A stretch of 64,000 nucleotides of DNA from contig CABZAZ010000003.1 of the NCBI GenBank assembly GCA_902523895.1, positions 1 through 64,000 on the forward strand. Direction: 5' to 3'. The translations under genes and the position numbers were made by a program. Below are positions 19,451 to 26,306 of the stretch, one piece after another. The stretch comes from an uncultured Pelagibacteraceae bacterium. GTDB lineage: Bacteria > Pseudomonadota > Alphaproteobacteria > Pelagibacterales > Pelagibacteraceae. The stretch's first letter is position 1; the number at the start of each line of letters is the position of its first letter. A model generated the notes under the pieces. The model saw only the letters and a list, made by a program, of their open reading frames with translations. It was not told the origin of the DNA and ran no database searches.

Positions 19451-19468
19451 TTGTAACATTATTTTAAT
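19451..19468 (+). promoter_or_regulatory. Weak Pho-box-like pair downstream of ppx
   Basis: TTGTAAC (19451) and TTTTAAT (19462) stand 11 bp apart, like the sites before plcP and pstS, but there is no third half-site and no gene follows on this strand. It may be chance in A+T-rich sequence or the promoter of an RNA. Confidence 0.25.
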
Positions 19469-19588
19469 TTAAATTCATTTAACTTTAACAATAAGTAAAT
19501 AATTTTGTAATTTAGTTTATGTATAAAGCACCATCAAAGTTTAAATATTCATTATTTCTTCCCCTGTTTAAATTTTGTTGATTAACTA

Positions 19589-19622
19589 CTTTCTTCCTTC
19601 TCTTAAATGAGAAGGGAGAAAG
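19589..19622. other. Strong 14-bp hairpin between convergent genes
   Basis: CTTTCTTCCTTCTC and GAGAAGGGAGAAAG pair over 14 bp with one G-T pair around a six-base loop TTAAAT. It is far more stable than anything else in the surrounding A+T-rich gap. Neither side is followed by a T run, so it is not a standard intrinsic terminator. It could protect the 3' ends of both messages or close a small RNA. Confidence 0.6.
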
Positions 19623-19633
19623 ACGATTTGGAA

Positions 19634-19843
19634 TTAATTATTTATAGATGCAGGAGACTGCTCTGCATTTTTCTTAGCAAGCTTTTTTGCTTTTTTTTCT
19701 GCAACCTTTTTTTCTAGACCAGCAATTTTAATATTAAGGCTTGATAATTTTTTTTCTTTTGCTGTAATTTTATTTTTAAGTTTGTCTATTGATTTTAATA
19801 TCTTTGTTTTTTTCTTTTCATTTTTTTTTAGTTTTTTTCTCAT
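19634..19843 (-). CDS. Small lysine-rich coiled-coil protein, unrecognised
   Basis: A 69-residue protein of unknown function. It is almost entirely one predicted helix with heptad-like spacing (SIDKLKNKITAKEKKLSSLNIKIAGLEKKVAE) and more than one third lysine, ending in the Ala-rich AKKLAKKNAEQSPASINN. Despite low complexity it is probably real, because a perfect GGAGG lies 7 bases before the ATG, one of the best ribosome sites in the window. It has no signal peptide or membrane segment. Short basic coiled coils can bind nucleic acid or membranes, but nothing here proves it. It lies downstream of the Nudix gene on the same strand, with a 79-base gap. Confidence 0.65.
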   Translation of the reverse strand: MRKKLKKNEKKKTKILKSIDKLKNKITAKEKKLSSLNIKIAGLEKKVAEKKAKKLAKKNAEQSPASINN

Positions 19844-19922
19844 TACTGCCTCCGAATTATTTAATATTTGATTTAATCATATAATCCTTAAATAAAAAAG
19901 ATATTTTGATACAACCTTTAGT

Positions 19923-20414
19923 TTATAGTTTTTTAAGAACTGTTATTAAATAAAAAAACATTGCTATATGAGAACTATTATTGAATTTTTGATTTAATAT
20001 TAATTTAAATATCTCTTTTTGATTAAAAAGATGAATTCTAATACCTTGTTCTGGTTTCGAAATTTTAATTAAGTCTTCTGTGTAATAACCAGTAATTTTA
20101 GTAGTTAGTCTTCCAGGTTCAGTATAAAAAGTTATTATTTTACTCAATTTTGATCTTGATCTATATCCTGTTTCTTCTCTTAATTCCTTATATGCTGATT
20201 GCAGAGTTGTTTCCTTTTTTTCCACTATGCCAGAAGGAAACTCGTAATTAATTTTATTAATTGGAACTCTTTTTTGGGAAACTACTACATATTTGTCTTT
20301 AATCTTAGGTATTACTAATGAAAGATTAGAAGTTTTAAGATAATGATAAAACTCTTTTTTTTTAAATTTTTTGTTAATTAAACTTATTCGATTAGTAAGT
20401 TTTATATTTTTCAA
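19923..20414 (-). CDS. Nudix hydrolase
   Basis: Hydrolyses a nucleoside diphosphate linked to another group; resembles ADP-ribose pyrophosphatases. The Nudix box is GIVEKKETTLQSAYKELREETGY, matching GX5EX7REUXEEXGU except that the first arginine is lysine, a conservative change. Preceding PINKINYEFPSG and following YTEPGRLTTKITGYY fit the ADP-ribose/GDP-mannose subgroup. The 163-residue gene overlaps the aquaporin gene by 4 bases (ATGA) and so belongs to the arsC operon with the Pho box. Its link to arsenate or phosphate is unexplained; it might recycle phosphate from nucleotide sugars. Confidence 0.83.
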   Translation of the reverse strand: MKNIKLTNRISLINKKFKKKEFYHYLKTSNLSLVIPKIKDKYVVVSQKRVPINKINYEFPSGIVEKKETTLQSAYKELREETGYRSRSKLSKIITFYTEPGRLTTKITGYYTEDLIKISKPEQGIRIHLFNQKEIFKLILNQKFNNSSHIAMFFYLITVLKKL

Positions 20415-21070
20415 TTTTTTTCTAAAAATAACTTTTTAACAATAAGTACAGCAATTAACATTCCAATAAGCTCAGCTAAAATATAATAAGGAGTATTTAA
20501 ATAACTAATACCAGTAAAAGATTCTGTAAATGTTCTAGCAATAGCAACCGCAGGATTTGCAAAAGAAGTTGAAGAAGTAAACCAATAACCTGCAGTAATG
20601 TAAAGCCCAACACTAGCAGCAACAGCAATTTTACCTGACTTCATAGCCCCAAAAATTATCACTATAAGTCCTAATGTTGCTATCACTTCAGATGTTAGTA
20701 TATAAATCCCATCTCTTGATTTAGTAGATAATTCATAAATTTCATGTTCAAAAAAGAAATTGGCTAAACCAACACCAATCAAGCAACCAACCAATTGAGC
20801 AATGATATAGTAGGGTAATAGTTTCCTTTTTAATTTGCCTGTTATTGCCATTGCGATACTTACAAATGGATTAAAGTGAGCTCCTGATACATCAGCAAAT
20901 ACTGTAATAAGCACAAATAAACCTGCTCCTGTTGCTATAGTATTAGCTATTAACATCACAGCAACATCATTAGTTAAGTTTTCAGCCATTAAACCTGAAC
21001 CAACAATAATCATTACTAAAAAACAACTGCCTAATAATTCAGCAAGAAAATAGCGGCTTTTATTTTTCAT
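20411..21070 (-). CDS. MIP/aquaporin family channel, AqpS-like
   Basis: Six-helix inner-membrane channel of 219 residues. The first half-helix motif is SGAHFNPF (N67-P68-F69, not the usual NPA), the second is SFANPAVAIAR with canonical NPA and the selectivity-filter arginine R179. In Sinorhizobium an aquaporin, AqpS, in an ars operon lets arsenite out after ArsC reduces arsenate. Here the gene overlaps arsC by 11 bases, so the same role is likely. No ArsB or Acr3 pump is seen nearby. General water or glycerol transport is the alternative. Confidence 0.85.
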   Translation of the reverse strand: MKNKSRYFLAELLGSCFLVMIIVGSGLMAENLTNDVAVMLIANTIATGAGLFVLITVFADVSGAHFNPFVSIAMAITGKLKRKLLPYYIIAQLVGCLIGVGLANFFFEHEIYELSTKSRDGIYILTSEVIATLGLIVIIFGAMKSGKIAVAASVGLYITAGYWFTSSTSFANPAVAIARTFTESFTGISYLNTPYYILAELIGMLIAVLIVKKLFLEKN

Positions 21071-21491
21071 AAATCAGTTCCTTTATTCTTTTATAAATAT
21101 TATTGTAAACTTCTTCTATTATTTCATCTTTTTTATTTAAGTCGTTTGTTTCATCAAGTAATTTGACAGGATCCTCTATATCCCAATGAATTATCTGATC
21201 TTTATTTGGCCAAATAGGACAGACTTCGTTATTGGCATTATTACAAACTGTAATCACATAATCCATTTTAATTTGACCATTAATAAACTCATTAAAATTT
21301 TTAGATCTATAATTTGAAAGATCATAATGTTTTGACAATAAATAATTCTTCACATCCTCATTAATTTTTCCTGTTGGATTACTCCCAGCACTAAAACCTT
21401 TATACTTATCGTCATACTCGTTGTTTATTATACTTTCAGCAATAATACTTCTTGCTGAATTACCTGTGCATACAAACAAAATATTCTTCAT
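21060..21491 (-). CDS. arsC: Arsenate reductase, low-molecular-weight phosphatase (thioredoxin-coupled) type
   Basis: Reduces arsenate to arsenite. The 143-residue protein has the P-loop FVCTGNSARS (catalytic C8, R14). A cysteine pair C83 and C91 in VCNNANNEVCPIWP matches the disulphide relay of thioredoxin-coupled ArsC enzymes, which separates it from simple tyrosine phosphatases. HWDIEDP holds the acid-loop aspartate. It lies directly after the 73-residue membrane-protein gene (adjacent bases) and overlaps the aquaporin gene. The upstream Pho-box repeat suggests control by phosphate limitation, when Pst would also import arsenate. Confidence 0.9.
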   Translation of the reverse strand: MKNILFVCTGNSARSIIAESIINNEYDDKYKGFSAGSNPTGKINEDVKNYLLSKHYDLSNYRSKNFNEFINGQIKMDYVITVCNNANNEVCPIWPNKDQIIHWDIEDPVKLLDETNDLNKKDEIIEEVYNNIYKRIKELIYEK

Positions 21492-21713
21492 TTAAAAAAT
21501 AATCTTATAAATTCCAATAACAAATAATGGAATTTGTAATCCAAAGTTAGTGAGTATCGCCTTATCTTTGCTAACAAATCCAGCGATAGTCCATCCAATA
21601 ACTCCTAATCCATGAAAATATATATTTAAAGGATATATATTTAAGTTTGTAAGAAGTATTCCTACTAAAACTAAAAAAGTACTGATCCACTTTAGATATT
21701 TTTTTATAAACAT
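21492..21713 (-). CDS. Small two-to-three-helix membrane protein, first gene of the arsC operon
   Basis: I do not recognise this 73-residue protein. It is strongly hydrophobic: helices at about 8-25, 30-47 and 55-72 with a short charged turn SKDKAI. No cysteine, histidine or known transporter motif is visible. AAGGAG six bases before the ATG is a good ribosome site. The gene opens the operon arsC-aquaporin-Nudix and starts 21 bases from the triple Pho half-site. A role in the channel or in phosphate stress is plausible but only by position. Confidence 0.72.
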   Translation of the reverse strand: MFIKKYLKWISTFLVLVGILLTNLNIYPLNIYFHGLGVIGWTIAGFVSKDKAILTNFGLQIPLFVIGIYKIIF

Positions 21714-21734
21714 ATTTTCTCCTTCTTATTAATT

Positions 21735-21763
21735 ATTACATTAATGTTACAAATTTATTAAGA
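21735..21763 (-). promoter_or_regulatory. Candidate Pho box of the arsC-aquaporin operon
   Basis: Read on the minus strand: TCTTAAT, TTGTAAC and ATGTAAT follow each other at an exact 11-bp period, the same three-part layout as before pstS. The last half-site ends about 21 bases before the ATG, so the operon would have a very short leader, or only the first two half-sites are used. No ArsR-type palindrome or arsR gene is visible nearby. Confidence 0.6.
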
Positions 21764-21773
21764 TGTAACAGTA

Positions 21774-22112
21774 TTAGAGAAAATTTGTTATATATTTATG
21801 AATAAAGAAACCAACAACTAAAAATCCTAAGCCTGTGCCATAAATTAGGAAGAAATTCATATTAAATGATTTTGCAAAAAAGAAGGGTAAAAAAAATAAA
21901 TAACTCACAGGTACCGCTACTAGTATGCTCTTAGTAAAAAGAATTGTTTTTTCTATATCATTATGCTCATAATAGGAAAAAGCTATAGCTATGAGTGATA
22001 CAAGAGGTAAGGCGATAATAAAACCTGCAAGTTTTGGATTTTGACCCGAAAGCCAACTAGCAAAGGCAATTATAATTGCAGCAAGAACAATCTTTAAGGT
22101 AAAAAATATCAT
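21774..22112 (-). CDS. Small four-helix membrane protein (DUF3147-like)
   Basis: A 112-residue integral membrane protein with four hydrophobic helices; it resembles the DUF3147 family of unknown function (LSGQNPKLAGFIIALPLVSL, with the loop EHNDIEKTILFTKSILVAVP). It lies 44 bases after zur on the same strand. Its start codon is embedded in one of two copies of a 12-bp palindrome, described separately. It could be cotranscribed with the zinc genes, but no metal ligand is visible. Function unknown. Confidence 0.72.
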   Translation of the reverse strand: MIFFTLKIVLAAIIIAFASWLSGQNPKLAGFIIALPLVSLIAIAFSYYEHNDIEKTILFTKSILVAVPVSYLFFLPFFFAKSFNMNFFLIYGTGLGFLVVGFFIHKYITNFL

Positions 22113-22162
22113 TAATGATTTAATTTTATTAAAAAAATATCATTAATGATATGATTTTATTT
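22101..22162. repeat. Two tandem copies of a ~31-bp unit with palindrome ATCATTAATGAT
   Basis: The unit AAAAAATATCATTAATGAT(T/A)T(A/G)ATTTTATT occurs twice head to tail, 31 bp apart. Each copy contains the perfect 12-bp palindrome ATCATTAATGAT (22108-22119 and 22139-22150; extended to 16 bp in the second). Copy 1 covers the start codon of the DUF3147-like gene and copy 2 runs into the end of zur. A spacing of three helical turns would suit a pair of operator sites; a recent tandem duplication is the alternative. Confidence 0.7.
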
Positions 22163-22564
22163 AAGTGTGCATTTTTTGCATAAACCAAAAAACTCAAGAT
22201 TATATTTACTGTATTTCATACCATCTTTGTCTTTAAAGTTTGCTAAGTATTTTGAAAGACCTGCGCTACTTATTTCTGTTACTTTTTCACAAATCTCACA
22301 GATTGAAAACGCAGTAGCTTTAGCCACCTGACAACTTGAATTATGACATGCAATAAAGGCATTTCTACTTTCAATTTTATGAATTTTACCTATTTCAACT
22401 AACTTATCTAATGCTCGATAAACTTGCAGAGGAGCTTTAATACCTTTTTTTTGAACATTATAGAGTATTGAGTAGGCCTTAAGTGGCTGAGATGATTTAT
22501 CAATTAAATCAAAAATAATTTTCTGATTTTTGGTGAGATTATGTTCTTTGTGCATTTTATTCAT
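22157..22564 (-). CDS. zur: Fur-family zinc uptake regulator
   Basis: A 135-residue Fur-family repressor. The N-terminal winged helix includes LKAYSILYNVQKKGIKAPLQVYRALDKLVEIGKIHKI. The C-terminal dimerisation domain has the two structural-zinc pairs CEIC (89-92) and CKKC (129-132) with H74 and C79 nearby. It follows znuB by 15 bases, and the znuC/znuA gap has two Zur-like palindromes, so Zur rather than Fur or PerR is the natural assignment. It should switch off its own operon and znuA when zinc is sufficient. Confidence 0.88.
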   Translation of the reverse strand: MNKMHKEHNLTKNQKIIFDLIDKSSQPLKAYSILYNVQKKGIKAPLQVYRALDKLVEIGKIHKIESRNAFIACHNSSCQVAKATAFSICEICEKVTEISSAGLSKYLANFKDKDGMKYSKYNLEFFGLCKKCTLK

Positions 22565-22579
22565 TTTACTGATTCCTCA

Positions 22580-23383
22580 TTAGTTTTTCAATTTAATTGA
22601 TTGTTTGATATTAAATAATGAAAGTATGAACAAAAATAATGCTGCCGTTATAATTGATGGACCCGAGGAGGTATTAAATTCCAAGGATGTAAATAATCCT
22701 AAAATTACTGACAGAAGACCTCCAATGATTGAATAGATAACCATTCTTTGTGGACTAGACGAAATATTTCTAGCCATTGCAGCTGGTATGATTAGCATTC
22801 CTGTTATTAATAACAAACCAACCATTTTAATTGATATAGCAATAATTGCAGCCATCAATATTGTGAATATTGCTTTTGCTCTATCAGGATTTAAACCTTC
22901 TGCTTCAGCTAACTCATAGTTTACTGTGGATGCGAATAAAGGTTTCCAAATTAATTTTAAAATTAACAGAATTATTGCTCCTCCAACCCATATTATTAAT
23001 AGATCATCAACTGTAACAGCTAATATATCTCCAAATAATAATCCCATAATGTCAAATCTGATAAATGTTAAGAAACCAATAACAACAAGTCCTACGGCTA
23101 AAGATGAGTGAGCTAAAAGCCCTAATAATGCATCTCCTGGAAGATTAGTTCTTTTTTGAAGTTGTATTAATGTTAAAGCAATTAAAGATGAGATTATAAA
23201 TACAGATAACGCAATATTAAATTCCATTGTAAATGCTAATGTTACTCCCAATAAAGCCGAGTGGGCCAACGTATCACCAAAATAAGATAATCTTCTCCAA
23301 ATTACAAAACAACCAAGAGGCCCTGTAACGAAAGCAACTCCAATTCCAGCAACCAATGCTCTTATAAAAAAATCGTCGAACAT
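22580..23383 (-). CDS. znuB: Zinc ABC transporter permease ZnuB
   Basis: Inner-membrane permease of the zinc importer, family ABC-3. The 267-residue protein has about eight hydrophobic helices. FVTGPLGCFVIWRRLSYFGDTLAHSALLGVTLAF is the conserved N-terminal region of ZnuB/MntB-type permeases, and ELAEAEGLNPDRAKAIFT is the cytoplasmic coupling loop. It begins at the base after the znuC stop and ends 15 bases before zur. Manganese permeases look alike; zinc is chosen because of Zur, the operators and ZnuA. Confidence 0.92.
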   Translation of the reverse strand: MFDDFFIRALVAGIGVAFVTGPLGCFVIWRRLSYFGDTLAHSALLGVTLAFTMEFNIALSVFIISSLIALTLIQLQKRTNLPGDALLGLLAHSSLAVGLVVIGFLTFIRFDIMGLLFGDILAVTVDDLLIIWVGGAIILLILKLIWKPLFASTVNYELAEAEGLNPDRAKAIFTILMAAIIAISIKMVGLLLITGMLIIPAAMARNISSSPQRMVIYSIIGGLLSVILGLFTSLEFNTSSGPSIITAALFLFILSLFNIKQSIKLKN

Positions 23384-24130
23384 TTAATTTTTCTTAATTT
23401 TACCCTCATCAGTATGAATATGATCATGTCTATGTTCATATCTTGATAATATCTGTGAAGCTTGTTCACCAAACAAAGCCTTATATTCATTATTTTTTGC
23501 GACATCCATGGGTGTCCCTGAGCAGCATACATGACCATTTAAGCAAACAACATGGTCTGTAGCACTCATTACAGTATGTAAATCATGAGAAATTAATAAG
23601 ATACCACAATTCAATTCATCAGAAATTCTCTTTATAAGTTCATATAAAGCTATCTCACCTGTAAAATCTACACCTTGAACTGGCTCATCAAGAACTAACA
23701 ATTCTGGTTTTTTTGAAATAGCTCTTGCTAGCAATACTCTTTGAAACTCACCACCCGATAAATCACCTAAATTTTTATCTTTTAAATGAATAACACCAGT
23801 TAATGATAGTGCCTCATCAATTATTTCATTTTTTAAACTTTCAGTTAATACCATAAAATCATTGACCCTAAGTGGTAAAGTCCAATCAATTGAAATTTTT
23901 TGTGGAACATAACCAATTTTATTTGTGTATTTTTCTACTTCTCCCTCAATTTTTTTATAAATTCCTAAAGCAATTTTAGCCGTTGTACTTTTTCCTGATC
24001 CATTAGGTCCTATTAAAGTAACTATTTTACCTTTTTCAACTTGAAGGGAAACTCCTTGAACGAGCCATTTATCGTTTATTTTAAAACCAGCGTCTTTTAA
24101 TTTGACCAATATATTTTGATTAGCATTCAT
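23384..24130 (-). CDS. znuC: Zinc ABC transporter ATP-binding protein ZnuC
   Basis: ATPase of the zinc importer. Walker A IGPNGSGKSTTAKIA, signature LSGGEFQRVLLARA, Walker B LLVLDEPVQGVD and H-loop ILLISHDLHTVM are in order. The C-terminal tail QILSRYEHRHDHIHTDEG is histidine-rich, as in ZnuC proteins. First gene of the minus-strand znuC-znuB-zur unit, divergent from znuA, with two Zur-like palindromes in the 70-base gap. Length 248 is normal. Confidence 0.94.
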   Translation of the reverse strand: MNANQNILVKLKDAGFKINDKWLVQGVSLQVEKGKIVTLIGPNGSGKSTTAKIALGIYKKIEGEVEKYTNKIGYVPQKISIDWTLPLRVNDFMVLTESLKNEIIDEALSLTGVIHLKDKNLGDLSGGEFQRVLLARAISKKPELLVLDEPVQGVDFTGEIALYELIKRISDELNCGILLISHDLHTVMSATDHVVCLNGHVCCSGTPMDVAKNNEYKALFGEQASQILSRYEHRHDHIHTDEGKIKKN

Positions 24131-24151
24131 TATATCACTTGACTTATAAAC

Positions 24152-24182
24152 GTTATATTATTACATAGTGTTATATTATAAC
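24152..24182. promoter_or_regulatory. Two probable Zur operators in the znuC/znuA gap
   Basis: GTTATATTATTAC (24152-24164) and GTTATATTATAAC (24170-24182) are two copies of one 13-bp element, start to start 18 bp. The second is a perfect inverted repeat (GTTATA-T-TATAAC), the first has one mismatch. They resemble known Zur boxes and lie one near each divergent gene, so one Zur-controlled region can shut off both directions. Confidence 0.78.
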
Positions 24183-24200
24183 AACTAAAAAAATTAAACT

Positions 24201-25265
24201 ATGAAAACTATTAAAAAAATCCCATTATTAATATCACTTTTATCATTCCTAACAATTTTTTCACCTGTTAATGCTGAAGTTAAGGTAGTAGCTTCAATAA
24301 AACCAATTCATTCACTCGCAAGTTATTTGATGGACGGTATTGGTAAACCAGATTTAATAGTTGATGGCTACGCATCACCTCATGGATTTGCACTTAAACC
24401 ATCGCATGCAAAAATGATCCAAAATGCAGATATTATTTTTTGGGTAGGTGAAGACATAGAAAGTTTTTTAGAAAAACCATTAAAATCTATTGCAAAAAAA
24501 GCTGAAAAAATTGAATTAATGGAAATTAAAGGGATAACCAAACTTAAGTTTAGAGAAAGAAATATTTTTGAAGATCATGACGATCATGGTCATAAAGAGG
24601 ATGATCATGATGATCATGCTAAAAAAGAAGACGATCATGATGACCACGATCATGATAAAAAAGAGAAAGAACATGGTCATGACGAACATGATCATGACAA
24701 AGAAAGTCATAAAGAAGACGACCATGATGATCACGGCCATGGACATGAAGGACATGCTCATGGTGAGTACGATCCGCACATTTGGTTAGATCCAATGAAT
24801 GCAAAAGTTATTTTAAGCGAAATGGCAGAGCACTTGATTGAGAATGATCCAAAAAATACTGACAAATATAAAGAAAATTTAAAAAAAGCACATAAAGATT
24901 TAGATAAGTTAACTAAGAAAGTAAAATCTGAATTAAATAAAGATTTTAAATCAATAGTATTCCATGATGCGTATCAATATTTTGAAGAGAGATTTGGTGT
25001 TAATATTTTAGGCGCGTTTACAGTAAATACAGATGTTATGCCCGGTGCTGAGCAATTGGCTGAAATTAGAGAAGTAATTGAGCATGATAAAGTAAGCTGT
25101 ATATTTTCAGAGCCACAGTTTAACCCTGATATTATTAAGGCTGTAGCAAAAGATACTAACGTTGCAACAGGCGTAATTGATCCATTAGGGGCAACACTTA
25201 ACCCTGGCAAAGATCTATACTTCGATTTAATTGGCAATATGTCTAAATCTTTTAAAGGCTGTTAA
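24201..25265 (+). CDS. znuA: Zinc-binding periplasmic protein ZnuA
   Basis: Periplasmic zinc receptor of the ZnuABC importer. The 354-residue protein has a signal peptide ending SPVNAE. Zinc ligands are expected at H61 (ASPHGFALKPS), in DPHIWLDP (H193) and in VFHDAYQYFEERFG. Between the first two lies a long His/Asp-rich loop (about residues 125-188) with the unit KEDDHDDH three times, which ZnuA proteins use as a low-affinity metal collector and which separates it from manganese receptors. Divergent from znuCB-zur, with two Zur-like sites upstream. The ORF-track entries across the His-rich DNA on other frames are shadows. Confidence 0.94.
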   Translation: MKTIKKIPLLISLLSFLTIFSPVNAEVKVVASIKPIHSLASYLMDGIGKPDLIVDGYASPHGFALKPSHAKMIQNADIIFWVGEDIESFLEKPLKSIAKKAEKIELMEIKGITKLKFRERNIFEDHDDHGHKEDDHDDHAKKEDDHDDHDHDKKEKEHGHDEHDHDKESHKEDDHDDHGHGHEGHAHGEYDPHIWLDPMNAKVILSEMAEHLIENDPKNTDKYKENLKKAHKDLDKLTKKVKSELNKDFKSIVFHDAYQYFEERFGVNILGAFTVNTDVMPGAEQLAEIREVIEHDKVSCIFSEPQFNPDIIKAVAKDTNVATGVIDPLGATLNPGKDLYFDLIGNMSKSFKGC

Positions 25266-25307
25266 ATAAAAATTGATCTTTAACCATTAATAATATCTAA
25301 TATTGGG

Positions 25308-26306
25308 ATGAGTACCGTTTCCCTCACATTAGATGAAATTTTTGATTTAGCTAAAAAGACTTTACTAGCTAATGGCTGTGATGATGAAACAGCATCTATT
25401 CTCTCTGATTTAATAAGAAATGCTGAAAGAGATGGATCTTTATCTCATGGTTTGTTTAGGTTGCCTGCATATGTGAGTGGTTTAAAAAGTGGAAAAATTA
25501 ATGGTAAAGGAAAACCTGAAGTAAAAAAAATTTCAGCATCAGTAATAAAAGTTCAAGGGAATAATTGTTTAGCCCCTGTAGTTTTAAATAAAGGATTACC
25601 TGAATTAGCAAAAGCTGCAAAAGAAAATGGAGTGGCCGTACTTGCTATAAATAATTCTCATCATATGGCTGCGATGTGGCCGGAGACTGAAAAATTAGCA
25701 GAAGAAGGTTTAGTTGCCTTTGCTTGCACATCCTACAAGCCTGCTGTAGCACCCGCTGGGGCTATTAAACCCTTGTTTGGAACAAATCCAATTTCTTTTG
25801 CATGGCCACGACCAGGAAAAACTCCTGTAGTTTACGATATGGCAACTGCATCAATGGCCATGGGTGAAGTTCAAGTTGCTAAAAGAGAAGGGCATAAAGT
25901 TCCACTTGGAACTGGTTTAACTAAGGATGGCAAAGAGACAACTGACCCAGGTGCAATAGCTGATGGAGGTGTATTACTTCCTTTTGGGGGATATAAAGGT
26001 TCTGCTATAGCAATGATGGTAGAACTAATGGCTGGCGCATTAGTTGGTGATAATTTTAGTTTTGAGACAGCTGCAAAAGATAAGAATGACGGCGGACCTC
26101 CCAGTGGCGGAGAATTTATTCTCGCAATCTCACCTGATAAAACCTCTGGGACCGATTGGCAGAAACATGCTGATGAATTTTTTAATAAAATGAAATCGTT
26201 CGAGGGAGTTAGACTTCCAGGGGAAAGAAGACATAAAAATAGATTAAATAAGGGCCCTCGAAATATTAACGAAGAGCTGTTTAATAAAATAAAATCTTTA
26301 AGCTAA
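25308..26306 (+). CDS. Malate/lactate/ureidoglycolate dehydrogenase family oxidoreductase (Ldh2)
   Basis: NAD(P)-dependent 2-hydroxyacid or cyclic imino acid oxidoreductase of the Ldh2 fold. RDGSLSHGLFRLPAYVSGLKSGKING is the N-terminal substrate region with the family's catalytic histidine (SHG), GVAVLAINNSHHMAAMWPETEKLA and FGTNPISFAWPRPG follow, and DMATASMAMGEV binds the cofactor. Length 332 is typical. Members act on malate, lactate, ureidoglycolate, sulfolactate or delta1-piperideine-2-carboxylate; sequence alone does not decide. It stands 42 bases after znuA and its end overlaps the end of xth by 9 bases. Confidence 0.82.
   Translation: MSTVSLTLDEIFDLAKKTLLANGCDDETASILSDLIRNAERDGSLSHGLFRLPAYVSGLKSGKINGKGKPEVKKISASVIKVQGNNCLAPVVLNKGLPELAKAAKENGVAVLAINNSHHMAAMWPETEKLAEEGLVAFACTSYKPAVAPAGAIKPLFGTNPISFAWPRPGKTPVVYDMATASMAMGEVQVAKREGHKVPLGTGLTKDGKETTDPGAIADGGVLLPFGGYKGSAIAMMVELMAGALVGDNFSFETAAKDKNDGGPPSGGEFILAISPDKTSGTDWQKHADEFFNKMKSFEGVRLPGERRHKNRLNKGPRNINEELFNKIKSLS

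Larger units (their letters stand above)
19412..19633. other. Longest intergenic stretch, between ppx and the coiled-coil gene
   Basis: This 222-base gap lies between the end of ppx and the end of a convergent small gene. It has no convincing ORF. It contains a Pho-box-like pair at 19451-19468 and a 14-bp hairpin at 19589-19622; the rest is plain A+T-rich sequence with no T-tract terminator. It may be simply the joint 3' region of two genes, or hold a small RNA. Confidence 0.55.

Noticed and set aside
24516-24804. Methionine- and histidine-rich ORFs overlapping znuA in other frames
   Set aside because: They are frame shadows of the repetitive GAT/CAT codons in the His-rich loop and have no start signals.
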